Source: Mycobacterium florentinum
GTDB taxonomy: Bacteria; Actinomycetota; Actinomycetes; Mycobacteriales; Mycobacteriaceae
DNA: 64,000 nucleotides
Assembly: GCF_010730355.1 (NCBI RefSeq)
Contig: NZ_AP022576.1
Span: forward strand, 930,001 to 994,000
Direction: 5' to 3'
Shown here piece after piece: positions 1 to 9,875 of the stretch. The stretch's first letter is position 1. Each line of letters starts with the position of its first letter. The notes under the pieces were generated by a model, which was given only the letters and a program-made list of their open reading frames with translations, was not told where the DNA came from and did no database searches. The translations under genes were made by a program, and so were the position numbers.

Positions 1-278
1 AGCCCGGCCTCGTCGAGAGCGCCCAGCAAAGCCTCGCAGCCGAGGTCCACGGCGTTTTCGATGAAGATTTCGTTCGTCTCGGTGAAGTCGGTCAGCGACA
101 GATAACGCTCGAGGGGAAGGACGAGATGGCGGCTGTTGACCTTCGCGCCGGCGTGCAGACGCCGGACGATCGCTTCGTGCTCTTTGAGAACCGGGAACTC
201 GACGAATTGGTCGGTAATCTCGCCCTGGCTGTACCGGTTCGGTGGCAGTGCACCGAACACACCTGCGATGACACTCAT
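1..278 (-). CDS. pks11: Type III polyketide synthase, Pks11-like (5' part only)
   Basis: The first 92 codons of a chalcone-synthase-like enzyme lie here; the rest runs off the left window edge, so the catalytic Cys, His and Asn cannot be checked. The N-terminus [13 protein letters not shown] matches the start of the pks10-like gene at 17487, and [14 protein letters not shown] and the following [18 protein letters not shown] are type III PKS landmarks. The ATG at 278 follows an AGAGGTC-like ribosome site. It lies 147 bases downstream of the pks9-like gene on the same strand, which is the pks9-pks11 order of M. tuberculosis. Mycobacterial relatives condense acyl-CoA starters with malonyl-CoA to alkylpyrones or resorcinols; this substrate is inferred. 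Pks11 versus another paralogue rests on position and N-terminal sequence. Confidence 0.9.
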   Translation of the reverse strand, partial: MSVIAGVFGALPPNRYSQGEITDQFVEFPVLKEHEAIVRRLHAGAKVNSRHLVLPLERYLSLTDFTETNEIFIENAVDLGCEALLGALDEAG

Positions 279-425
279 ACCTGACCTCTACCTAAAACGA
301 TTCCCCCCCGTTGCACGAAAGCTTATGCGGTCTGGTTCAGTGCCGCAAAGATACGGCTATTCAACATGTGTCGCATATCACTCGCGGTGAGGGACGCGTA
401 ATCAGGCCTGCCAGCGTGGATTTCG

Positions 426-3400
426 TCATTCAGCATCATCCACGTCGTCGGACTCCAACGCCATAGCAATGAGCGCATCGGGGCTCAACGAGTCGATGAC
501 GTCATCGTCGATCGCGGGAGCGACGAGCTCGGACTCGCCGGCCAGCAGCAGGAGCTTGTCGAGTAAGCCGGTGCGCCGAAGTTCGCGCAGCGGAATTTTT
601 CTCAGTGCCCGCCACGTCTTCTCGTCGTCGGACTCGCCGCGATCGTCGTGCAGCAGCTGATGCCGGAGTTGTTCGGCCAGCGCCAACGGGGTCGGAAAGT
701 CGAAGATCAGGGTGCGCGACAAGGCCAACCCGGTGGCGGCCTTGAGGCGGTTGCGAAGTTCGACGCCGGTCAGTGATTCAAAGCCGATCTCGGAGAAGGC
801 GCGCTCGACATCGATGTCACGACTGCTCGGGTGCCCCAACACGGTTGCCGCATGCGTGCACACCAGTTCCACCAGGTGCCGGCGCTGGTCTTCGGGGGTC
901 AGCGCCTGCAACCGCTCGGCCAGATCCGCCGCCCGGTCCAACAACGGAGCGGGCGCCTCCGCGCGTAGGCCCAGCCAAAAGCGTTGCCGGGCAAAACCAT
1001 ACGTCGGCAGCTCGACTCGGCGTCCGCCCAGGCCGTGCAGAACCGACGGCCAGTCGACCGTCGCGCCGTGGGCGAATAGTTGCCCGGCCGCGGTCAGCAG
1101 CGTGTCGATTTCGGGCCGGTCCGTGACCAGCGTTGGCACCGCGGCGGCGTGCTCGGTGTTCAGCGACTGCTCCACCGCCGCGCTCAGGCCGGCCGCCGGG
1201 CCCACCTCGGCAAAAACCTTGGCGCCCAGCGATTCCGCCAGCCGCACCCCGTCGGCAAAGCGCACCGGCCGACGCACGTGCTCGGCCCAATACTGCGCCG
1301 ATCCGTAGTCGGCGTCGGCCAATTGACCAGTCACGTTGGATACCAAACCAATCCGCGGCTGATCCGCCTTGATGTCGGATATCAGCCGGGCAAATTCGTC
1401 AATCATGGGCTCTACCAACACCGAATGAAACGCGTGCGACACCGCCAGCCGATGTACCCGCGCGCCGTGGCGCGCCAATCGGTCGGCCACCGCTCCCACC
1501 TGGGGCTCGGCACCCGAAAGCACCACGGAATGCTGCGCATTGACCGCCGCGATCGCCACACCGTCGGCGAGTAGCGGCGTCACGTCGTCCTCGCCGGCCC
1601 CCACCGCGATCATCGCGCCGCCGGCCGGCAGGCCCGCCATCAGGCGCCCCCGCACCGCCACCAACCGCGCGGCGTCGTCCAGCGTGAGTACGCCGGCAAT
1701 GTGGGCCGCGGTGATCTCCCCCACCGAATGGCCCATCACCAGATCGGGATCAGTTCCCCAGCTTTGCAGCAACGCCGCCAATGCCACCTCGATGGCGAAC
1801 AATGCCGGCTGGGCGAACTCGGTGTTCACCAGCAGTTGCGGGTCGAGACCCCAGATCACGTCGCGCAAACCCGAACGCAGCTGCGCATCCAACGCGTCGA
1901 CAGCCTCGTCGAAAGCCCGGGCGAAAACCGGAAACCGTTCGTGGAGCTGCCGGCCCATCCCCGGCCATTGCGAGCCCTGGCCCGGGAATACGAACACGGT
2001 CTTGCCGCTCGCCCGGGCCCGGCCGGCCACCGCCCCCGGCTCACCGGCGGCCAACCGCGTCAACCCCGCTGTGAGGGATTGACGTTGGCTGCCCACCAGC
2101 ACCGCCCGATGTTCGAACGTCGAGCGCGTGGTCGCCAGCGACCACGCCACATCCGTCGCCGTCGATTCGTCGTCGGCCGCGAGGTGGGCGGCCAACCGTG
2201 CGGCCTGGTTGGTCAGGGCTTGCTCCGAACGCGCCGACAGCACCCAGGGTAGCGGGGTGACCCGTTGCGGCTCGGCCACCACACTGTCCGGCTGTGCGGG
2301 CGCCTCCTCGAGGATCACATGCGCATTCGTTCCGCCCATTCCGAACGACGACACCCCGGCCCGTCGCGGCCGGCCTTGGTTTGGCCAAGCCTCCAATGCC
2401 GTGTTGACTTGCAACCCACGGCTTTTCATATCATTGCCGGACGCCGCGCTGTCGTAGTTGAGACTCGGTGGGATCTCTGCGTTTTCGACAGCCAGCACCG
2501 CTTTGAGCAGGCCCGCGATTCCGGCGGCGCTACCGGTGTGGCCGATATTGGTTTTCACCGATCCCACCAGCACCGGGTCCTGACGGGTGGCGAAGATTTC
2601 CCCGAGCGCCCGCGCCTCGACCGGGTCGCCGACTTCGGTTCCGGTGCCGTGCGCCTCGATGTAATCGATGTCGTCGGCGCCGAGCCCGGCGCGGTCGAGC
2701 GCCCGGCGGATCACGTCGGCTTGCCCCGGAACCGAGGGCACCGTCTGGCCGGCGGAGCTGTGCCCGGCATTGCCGACCGCGCTGCCACGGATCACGGCGC
2801 GGATTCTGTTTCCGTCCCTGATGGCGGCGGTCAACGGCTTCAGCAAGACCATGCCGGCGCCCTCGGCCCGCACGTAACCATCGGCGCGTCCGTCGAATGC
2901 GTAGGTATGCCCGGACGTCGACATGGCGCCGAATTCCGTTTCGAGCATTGCTGTTTCATCGGCCAGGTTGAGGTGGATACCGCCGGCTATCGCCAGCTGC
3001 GACTCGCCGACACCCAGGCTTTCGCAGGCGAGGTGCACCGCGACCAACGACGACGATTGACCGGAGTCGACGATCATGCTGGAGCCCTGCAAGCCGAAAG
3101 CATAAGAAATCCGGTTGGCGATCATCGCGCGGCTGACCCCGCCGAACGAGTGATGATCGAGATTGTCCGCACCGTCGCGAAGGGTCAGCACGGCGTAGTC
3201 GTCGGTCATCGCCCCGAGGAAGATCGAAACCTGTTCGCCACGCAGGGTTTCCGGCACCAGAAATGCGTCTTCGAAAAGTTCCCACGCCAACTCGAGCGCG
3301 ACCCGCTGACGCGGGTCCATCGCGGTGGCCTCGCGGGGCGACAGGTTGAAGAAGTCCGCGTCGAACTCGGCGATATCGCCGGGGAGCCGGGTCTCCTCGC

Positions 3401-3494
3401 GCCCGTCCCGAACGAGACGCCAGAAGTCACGCGGGCCGGCGGCGCCGGGCAACCGGCAGGCAAGGCCGATGATTGCGACGTCGGTGCGTGACAT
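426..3494 (-). CDS. pks9: Type I PKS loading module KSQ-AT-ACP, Pks9-like
   Basis: A 1022-residue single-module synthase. The KS (about 1-430) has Gln146 where the condensing Cys should be (VDSGQSSSL instead of VDTACSSSL) but keeps EAHGTGTEVGDP and the KTNIGH Lys/His region. This is the signature of KSQ domains, which decarboxylate malonyl-ACP to make an acetyl starter. The AT (about 530-830) has GHSVGE (Ser590) and HAFH (687-690), a malonyl-type signature. The ACP carries GFESL (Ser907), with Glu replacing the usual Asp before Ser. The acidic tail with LRELRRTGLLDKLLLLA resembles a C-terminal docking domain. There is no reductive domain and no thioesterase. The ATG at 3494 overlaps the preceding stop by one base (TGATG), so translation is probably coupled. 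Family and domains are clear; the starter role is inferred. Confidence 0.93.
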   Translation of the reverse strand: MSRTDVAIIGLACRLPGAAGPRDFWRLVRDGREETRLPGDIAEFDADFFNLSPREATAMDPRQRVALELAWELFEDAFLVPETLRGEQVSIFLGAMTDDYAVLTLRDGADNLDHHSFGGVSRAMIANRISYAFGLQGSSMIVDSGQSSSLVAVHLACESLGVGESQLAIAGGIHLNLADETAMLETEFGAMSTSGHTYAFDGRADGYVRAEGAGMVLLKPLTAAIRDGNRIRAVIRGSAVGNAGHSSAGQTVPSVPGQADVIRRALDRAGLGADDIDYIEAHGTGTEVGDPVEARALGEIFATRQDPVLVGSVKTNIGHTGSAAGIAGLLKAVLAVENAEIPPSLNYDSAASGNDMKSRGLQVNTALEAWPNQGRPRRAGVSSFGMGGTNAHVILEEAPAQPDSVVAEPQRVTPLPWVLSARSEQALTNQAARLAAHLAADDESTATDVAWSLATTRSTFEHRAVLVGSQRQSLTAGLTRLAAGEPGAVAGRARASGKTVFVFPGQGSQWPGMGRQLHERFPVFARAFDEAVDALDAQLRSGLRDVIWGLDPQLLVNTEFAQPALFAIEVALAALLQSWGTDPDLVMGHSVGEITAAHIAGVLTLDDAARLVAVRGRLMAGLPAGGAMIAVGAGEDDVTPLLADGVAIAAVNAQHSVVLSGAEPQVGAVADRLARHGARVHRLAVSHAFHSVLVEPMIDEFARLISDIKADQPRIGLVSNVTGQLADADYGSAQYWAEHVRRPVRFADGVRLAESLGAKVFAEVGPAAGLSAAVEQSLNTEHAAAVPTLVTDRPEIDTLLTAAGQLFAHGATVDWPSVLHGLGGRRVELPTYGFARQRFWLGLRAEAPAPLLDRAADLAERLQALTPEDQRRHLVELVCTHAATVLGHPSSRDIDVERAFSEIGFESLTGVELRNRLKAATGLALSRTLIFDFPTPLALAEQLRHQLLHDDRGESDDEKTWRALRKIPLRELRRTGLLDKLLLLAGESELVAPAIDDDVIDSLSPDALIAMALESDDVDDAE

Positions 3495-6400
3495 CAGGGG
3501 CCGAAGTCGTCGTCGAGGATCGCGAAGAGTTCGCGTTCGGTGGCGGTGGCGATGTCGTCGTCGATGGTGTGCGATTCGCCGGACGTCAGCGGTGGTGGGG
3601 CTTCGAGCTCGCTCACGATGGCCTGGATGCGGGCGGCCAGGCGGGTCCTGTCCTCCGGCGTCCAATTGGGTTGATTGACCAGTGTTTGCAACTCGCGGGC
3701 GATGTCGTTGAAACGCGCCAGCTGATCCGGCCCGTTCGCGGGCGTGCTCGCGGTCACGGAGCTGAGCTGTTCATCGATGTGTTCGGCCAGCGCCGCCGGC
3801 GTGGGGAAGTCGAAGATCAGGCTCGGTGAAAGGGTAAGCCCGGTAGCCATTTTGATGCGGTTGCGCAGTTCGACCGCGGTCAACGAGTCGAACCCGAGGT
3901 CTTGGAACGGCAGCGCCGCCTCGACGTCGGCGTTGGACTTGCCGAGAACGGTTGCGGCGTTGGTGCACACCAATTCGACGAGCTGGTGGTGTCGCTGCTC
4001 GGGACTCAGTCCCTGCAGCCGGGCGGCCAATCCCGATGTCGACACCGCGGCGTCGGCATCGGTGATCAGTCGCCGCCCCGGCCGGGCAACGAGGTTACGC
4101 AGCACGGGCGGCACGGCGCCGCCTGCGCCCAGGCCCGACGAGTCGATGCGGGCGGCGACCAGCAGCGGGCGATCGGCGAGCATGGCCTCGTCGAACAGCT
4201 GCAGCGCGTGCGGGGTGGACAGCGGCGCCAGCCCGATTCGGCTCATCCGGGCCTTGTCGCGATCGTCGAGGTGTCGGGTCAGGGTGCTGGCCTGTTCCCA
4301 GAGCCCCCAGGCCACCGACAGTCCCGCCAGACCCTGGGTGCGCCGGTAGCCGGCCAGGCCGTCCAGGAAGCTGTTGGCCGCCGCGTAGTTGCCCTGCCCC
4401 GGGGAGCCCACGATGCCGGCCATCGACGAGAACATCACGAACGCCGACAGGTCCGCGTCCCGGGTGAGCTCGTGCAGGTTCCAGGCGCCGTCGACCTTGG
4501 CCCGCAGCACGGTGTCCAGGCGTTGCGGCGTCAACGACGCGATCAGCCCGTCATCGATCACCCCGGCGGCGTGGAACACACCCTTGAGCGGATATTCGGT
4601 AGGCAGTCGAGTAAGCAGTCCCGCCAACGCATCTCGATCGGCGACATCGCAGGCCTCCACCGAGACTTCGGCCCCGGCCGCCGTGAGCCGCTCGGTCAGC
4701 TCTGCCACTCCCTGGCCGTCGGCGCCGCTGCGGCTGACCAGCACCACATGGGCCACGCCGTAGCGTGCCACCAGATGTGCGGCCACCGCCGAGCCGGCCA
4801 TCCCGGTGCCCCGGTGATCAGCACGCTGCCACCGGCCAGGCCGCCGCCCGAACTCGCCAGCACCGGATCGTCCGGGCCATCCGGCAGCGTCAGCACCACC
4901 TTGCCGATTTGACGGGCCTGGCTGACGTACCGATACGCCGCCGACGCGCATCGAACATCAAACGCCTTGACCGGCAACGGCTTCAACACGCCCGCGTCGA
5001 AGAGTTCGAGCAAGTCGGACAGCATCGATGCGATGCGGGCCGGGCCGGCCTCCATCAGGTCGAAGGCCCGGTACCTCACCCCCGGTGCCATCGACGCGGG
5101 ATCACGCAGGTCGGTCTTGCCCATCTCGATGAAACGCCCACCACCGACCAGCAACCGCAGCGAAGCGTCCAGGAACTCCCCGGCCAGCGAGTTGAGCACC
5201 ACGTCAACCCCGGCACCGCCGGTGGTGGCCAGAAACTTCTCCTCGAAATCCACCGTCCGGGTATCGCCGATGTGGTCGTCGTCAAAACCCATCGCGCGCA
5301 ACGTATCCCACTTACCACGGCTGGCAGTCGCGAACACTTCCGCACCCCAATGCCGGGCCAGCTGCACCGCCGCCATCCCCACCCCACCGGTGGCCGCATG
5401 CACCAACACCCGCTCCCCGGCCTTCAGCCCGGCCAGCGCCGACAACCCGTACAACGCGGTCAGGAACACCACCGGCACGCTCGCGGCCTGCGGCAGCGAC
5501 CAGCCCGCCGGCACCGTCGTCACCAGCCGCGCATCCACCACGGCCTCGGAGCCGACGACCCCCAACAAGCCCATCACGGTGTCGCCAACAGCAAGCCCTT
5601 CGACACCAGGACCGACCTCGAGCACGATCCCGGCGCCCTCGGCGCCGAGTTCACCGCCGCCGGGATACATGCCCAACGCCACCAACACATCCCGGAAGTT
5701 CACCCCGACCGCGGCCACCGCCACCCGCACCTGACCGGAAGCCGGCTCCGTCGGTGCGGCCGGAGCAACCACCACGTCTTCCAGAGTGCCGCCGCCACCA
5801 GCGGCCAACCGCCAGCCGCCGGCCGGCAGCTCCAGCACCGCGCCGGCCCCGACGGCACCCAGGCGCGCCGCGTGCGCGACACCGGAGCGCACCACCACTT
5901 GCGGTTCACCGCACGCGACGACCTCGGCAACGTCCAGTGATCCGTCCGAATCGACCAACACCACCCGCCCCGGCTGCTCGGCCTGCGCCGACCGCACCAA
6001 ACCCCACACCGCCGCACCCGCCAGATCCGTGACATCCTCACCGGCCAGGCCCACCGCGCCATGCGTCAGCACGACCAACAGCCCCGCGTCGTCACCGGCC
6101 AGCCACGACTGCAACACACCCAACGCCGCACGAGTCGCCGCATACACCGACCCGACCCCAGCACCGGCCCCGAAGCCCGGCTCCCACACCATCAAACCCT
6201 CGGCGGCCACGGCGTTGGGCTCCAACGACACCGGGGACCATGCGACTTCATAGAGTCCGCCACCGCCACCGGCGGCCGCCGCCAACGCGGCCGCCAGCGC
6301 ACCGATCGAGATCGGCCGAACCACCAATTCCCGCACCGATAGCACCGGCAGGCCCGCCCCGTCGGCCAAGTCGACCGACACCGCCCCGGTGCCCGCCGGT

Positions 6401-9400
6401 GCGATCCGCACCCGAACCCGGGATGCCCCGGCGGCGTGCAAACACACTCCCTGCCAAGAGAACGGCAGCATCGTCGAATCGCCACCCTCGGCGATCCCCC
6501 AGGCGTGCAACGCGGCATCCAGCACGACGGGATGAATCCCGAAGCCGCCCATGGTCACACCCTCGCCGGCACTCACTTCGGCAAAGACCTCTTGCCCGCG
6601 CCGCCACAGGGTGCGCAGGCCGCGAAATGCCGGCCCGTACTCGTAACCCCGCGCCGCCAGCACCTCGTACACGTCGCCGGCTTCGACCACGGATGCCCCG
6701 ACCGGCGGCCATATCGACAGGTCGGCTGCGGGTTCGGACAGCGCGGCACTCAACGCGCCCTGCGCGTGCAGCACCCAGACCGAATCCGGGGCCGCACCAC
6801 GCGAATACACCCACACCGCCCGCGATCCCGACTCCCCCGCGGCGTCCACGACGACCTGTACCCGCGCCGCCCCTCCCGGCGGCAGCACCAACGGCGCCAA
6901 CAACGTGAGCTCGTCGACCACGGAGCAACCGACCTCGTCGCCGGCCCGCAGCGCCAGCTCCACGAACCCGGCGCCGGGGAACAACACCACACCGTCGACG
7001 ACGTGATCGGCGAGCCAGGGTGACCCGCTCACGGACAACGAGCCGGTCAGCACCACGCCGCCGGAATCGGGACGCTCCACCACCGCGCCCAGCAGCGGAT
7101 GCGTGGCCCGGGTCAAGCCGACACTGGTCACGTTGCCCGATCCGACCGCTCCGGGAGGCAGCCAGAATCGTTGCCGGACAAAGCCATACGTGGGCAGGTC
7201 AACCCGGTTCCCGTCGCCGACCGCGGCGGGCCAATCCACCGGGACGCCGATGGTGAACAACTGCCCGAGTGCGAACAGCGCCGACTCCGCTTCGGGGCGG
7301 TCTTTGGCCAGCGTGACCACCGATGTCGCCTGCTCGGTGGTCAGCGACTGCTCGACGGCCGCGGTCAGACCGCGGCCCGGACCGACCTCGACGAAGACCC
7401 GGGCGCCCAGCGATTCGGCGGCGCGCACCCCGTCGGCGAAACGTACCGGCCCGCGCACGTGCTCGACCCAGTATTGCGGCGATCCGTAGCCGGGCCCGGC
7501 CAGCTGTCCAGTCAGGTTGGACACCAGGTCTATTCGCGGCGGTGCCGCCGATACTCCGGCCACCAGGCTCGCGAACTCCTCGAGCATCGGCTCCATCAGC
7601 GCCGAATGGAACGCATGCGACACCGCCAGCCGGTGCACCCGCCGGCCCTGCTGTGCGAGCTCGTCGGCCACCGCGGCGACCGCGGCATCCGGACCCGAAA
7701 TCACCACGGCATTAGGGGCATTCACCGCTGCGAGGTTCACCTCCGCGGTCAGCGACGGCGACACTTCGGCTTCGCCGGCGGCCACCGCGACCATCGCGCC
7801 GCCGGACGGCAACGCCGCCATCAACCGACCGCGCCCGGCAACCACTTTGGCCGCGTCGGCGAGCGAGAGCACACCGGCCACGTAGGCCGCAGTGATCTCG
7901 CCCACGGAATGACCGGTCACCACGTCGGGCAGCACACCCCAGTGCTGGAGCAGCGCCGCCAACGCCACCTCGACGGCGAACAGCGCGGACTGGGCGAACT
8001 CCGTGCTCTGCAGCAGCTCGGCGTCCTCGCCCCAGATCACCTGTCGCAGCGGCAATCGCAGATGCGGATCCAGCGCGGCGAGCGCTTCGTCAAACGCCTG
8101 AGCGAACTCGGGGAAGCGCTCGTAGAGCTGCTGGCCCATCCCCAGCCATTGCGACCCTTGGCCCGGAAACACGAACACGGTCTTGCCCGCCGAGCGGACC
8201 CGGCCCGCAGTGACACCCAGGCCCGGCTCACCGGCGGCCAGCTCGCTCAACCCGGCGATCAGACGGTCCCGGTCCGTGCCGACCACGACGGCCCGGTGGT
8301 CGAACACCGCGCGCGTCGTCACCAGGGACCACGCCACGTCTACCGGGCTCAGCTTCGCGTCACCGGATACCCGCGCCAGCAACCGCTTGGCCTGATTGGT
8401 CAGGGCCTGCTCGGAGCGCGCCGACAGCACCCATACCGTTTCTTTCGAATCCGGCTCGGCGGCAACATCTTCGGCTTCCGGAGCGGGTGGCTGTTCGATG
8501 ATCACGTGGGCGTTGGTCCCGCTGATCCCGAACGACGACACCCCGGCCCGGCGTGGCCCATCCCCGCTCGGCCACGGCCGCGACTCCGTCAGCAACGACA
8601 CCGCGCCCGATGACCAATCCACATGCGGGGAAGGCACGTCCACGTGCAAGCTCTGCGGCAGCACCCCGTGCTGGATCGCCTCGATCATCTTGATGACGCC
8701 GGCCACGCCCGCGGCGGCCGACGTATGACCGATGTTGGATTTGATCGACCCCAACCACAGCGGACGGTCCGCCGGTCGATCCTGGCCGTAGGTGGCCAAC
8801 AACGCTTGCGCCTCAATCGGATCGCCCAGCACGGTTCCGGTGCCGTGCCCTTCGACCACGTCAACGTCCGCCGCGGTGAGGCCCGCGCTGGCCAGCGCCA
8901 TGCGGATGACGCGTTGCTGGGAGGGCCCGTTCGGTGCGGTCAGCCCGTTGGAGGCGCCATCCTGATTAACGGCGGTGCCCCGCACGATCGCCAATACCGG
9001 GTGCCCGGTCCGGCGCGCGTCGGCCAGCCGCTCCACCACCAGGACGCCGGCACCTTCCGACCAAGCGGTGCCGTCAGCGGCCCCGGCGTACACCTTGCAG
9101 CGGCCATCCGGGGCCAGCGCCCGCTGACGGCTGAACTCCACGAACGCGGCGGGCGTGGCCATCACCGTGACACCACCGACCAGGGCCAGGTCGCATTCGC
9201 CCGAGCGCAGCGACTGCGCGGCCAAATGCAGCGCCACCAACGACGACGAGCACGCGGTATCCACCGACACCGCGGGACCTTCCAGACCCAGCACATACGA
9301 CACCCGGCCCGAGGTCACGCTCAACGTCGAGCCGGTGAGCCCGTAGCCCTCCAGCTCGCCTTCCACCTGCCCGCCGTACCCGGCATGAATCACACCGGCG

Positions 9401-9858
9401 AACACGCCCGTCGCCGAACCCCGTAACCCCAGCGGGTCAACTCCCGCACGCTCCAAGGCTTCCCAGGACAGCTCCAGCATCAACCGCTGCTGGGGATCCA
9501 TCGCCAGCGCCTCGCTGGGGCCGACGCCGAAGAACCCGGCATCGAAATCGCCGGCATCGGCGAGAAATGATCCCTGGCTCACGTACATCTTGCCCGGGGC
9601 ATCGGGATCGGGATCGAATAATCCCGAGACGTCCCAGCCCCGGTCCAGGGGAAAGTCCGACACCGCGTCGCGACCTTCAACCACCATGTCCCACAAGGCT
9701 TCCGGTGAATCCGCTCCACCGGGATACCGGCACGCCATCCCGACCACCGCCACCGGTTCGGACAGCTTGCCTTCCAGCTCGGCCACCCGTCGCCGGGTAC
9801 GCCGCAGATCCGCGGTGAGCCGCTTCAGGTAGTCAAGATGTTTGTCGGTTTCCGACAC
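3494..9858 (-). CDS. pks8: Fully reducing type I PKS, Pks8/Pks17-like, one frameshift
   Basis: A KS-AT-DH-ER-KR-ACP module, 2121 residues if one frameshift is repaired. The N-terminal coiled-coil docking helix ([18 protein letters not shown]) is followed by KS (Cys203 in DTACSSS), AT (GHSVGE Ser651, HAFH 748-751, malonyl type), DH (His952 in [10 protein letters not shown]), ER ([13 protein letters not shown]), KR (NADPH loop near 1682, YAAAN) and ACP (GFDSL, Ser1992). The tail RELFAILDD is docking-like. Near 4811 one C is missing from a C run compared with the 11.2-kb copy, breaking the frame at the KR dinucleotide loop. M. tuberculosis has this gene as separate pks8 and pks17 with a break in the same general region, so the split may be real or an assembly error. 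Start: GTG at 9858 with AAGGAG upstream, 17 bases after the previous stop. Confidence 0.92.
4230..6264. repeat. 2.03-kb direct repeat, copy A (ER-KR region of pks8-like gene)
   Basis: This block matches 10618-12649 in the same orientation. Every stretch I compared was identical except for four indels: one missing C near 4811 in this copy, and losses of 1, 1 and 2 bases in the other copy. It spans the end of the DH-ER linker, the ER and most of the KR. Both ends fall abruptly into sequence that is only related, as expected after gene conversion or a recent unequal exchange. Confidence 0.95.
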
Positions 9859-9875
9859 TGGTGCTCCTTGGCGTC

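Noticed and set aside
298..320. Run of seven C near the pks11-like start as a phase-variation tract
   Set aside because: It lies about 30 bases upstream of the ATG, not in coding sequence, and a seven-base C run is not rare at this GC content.
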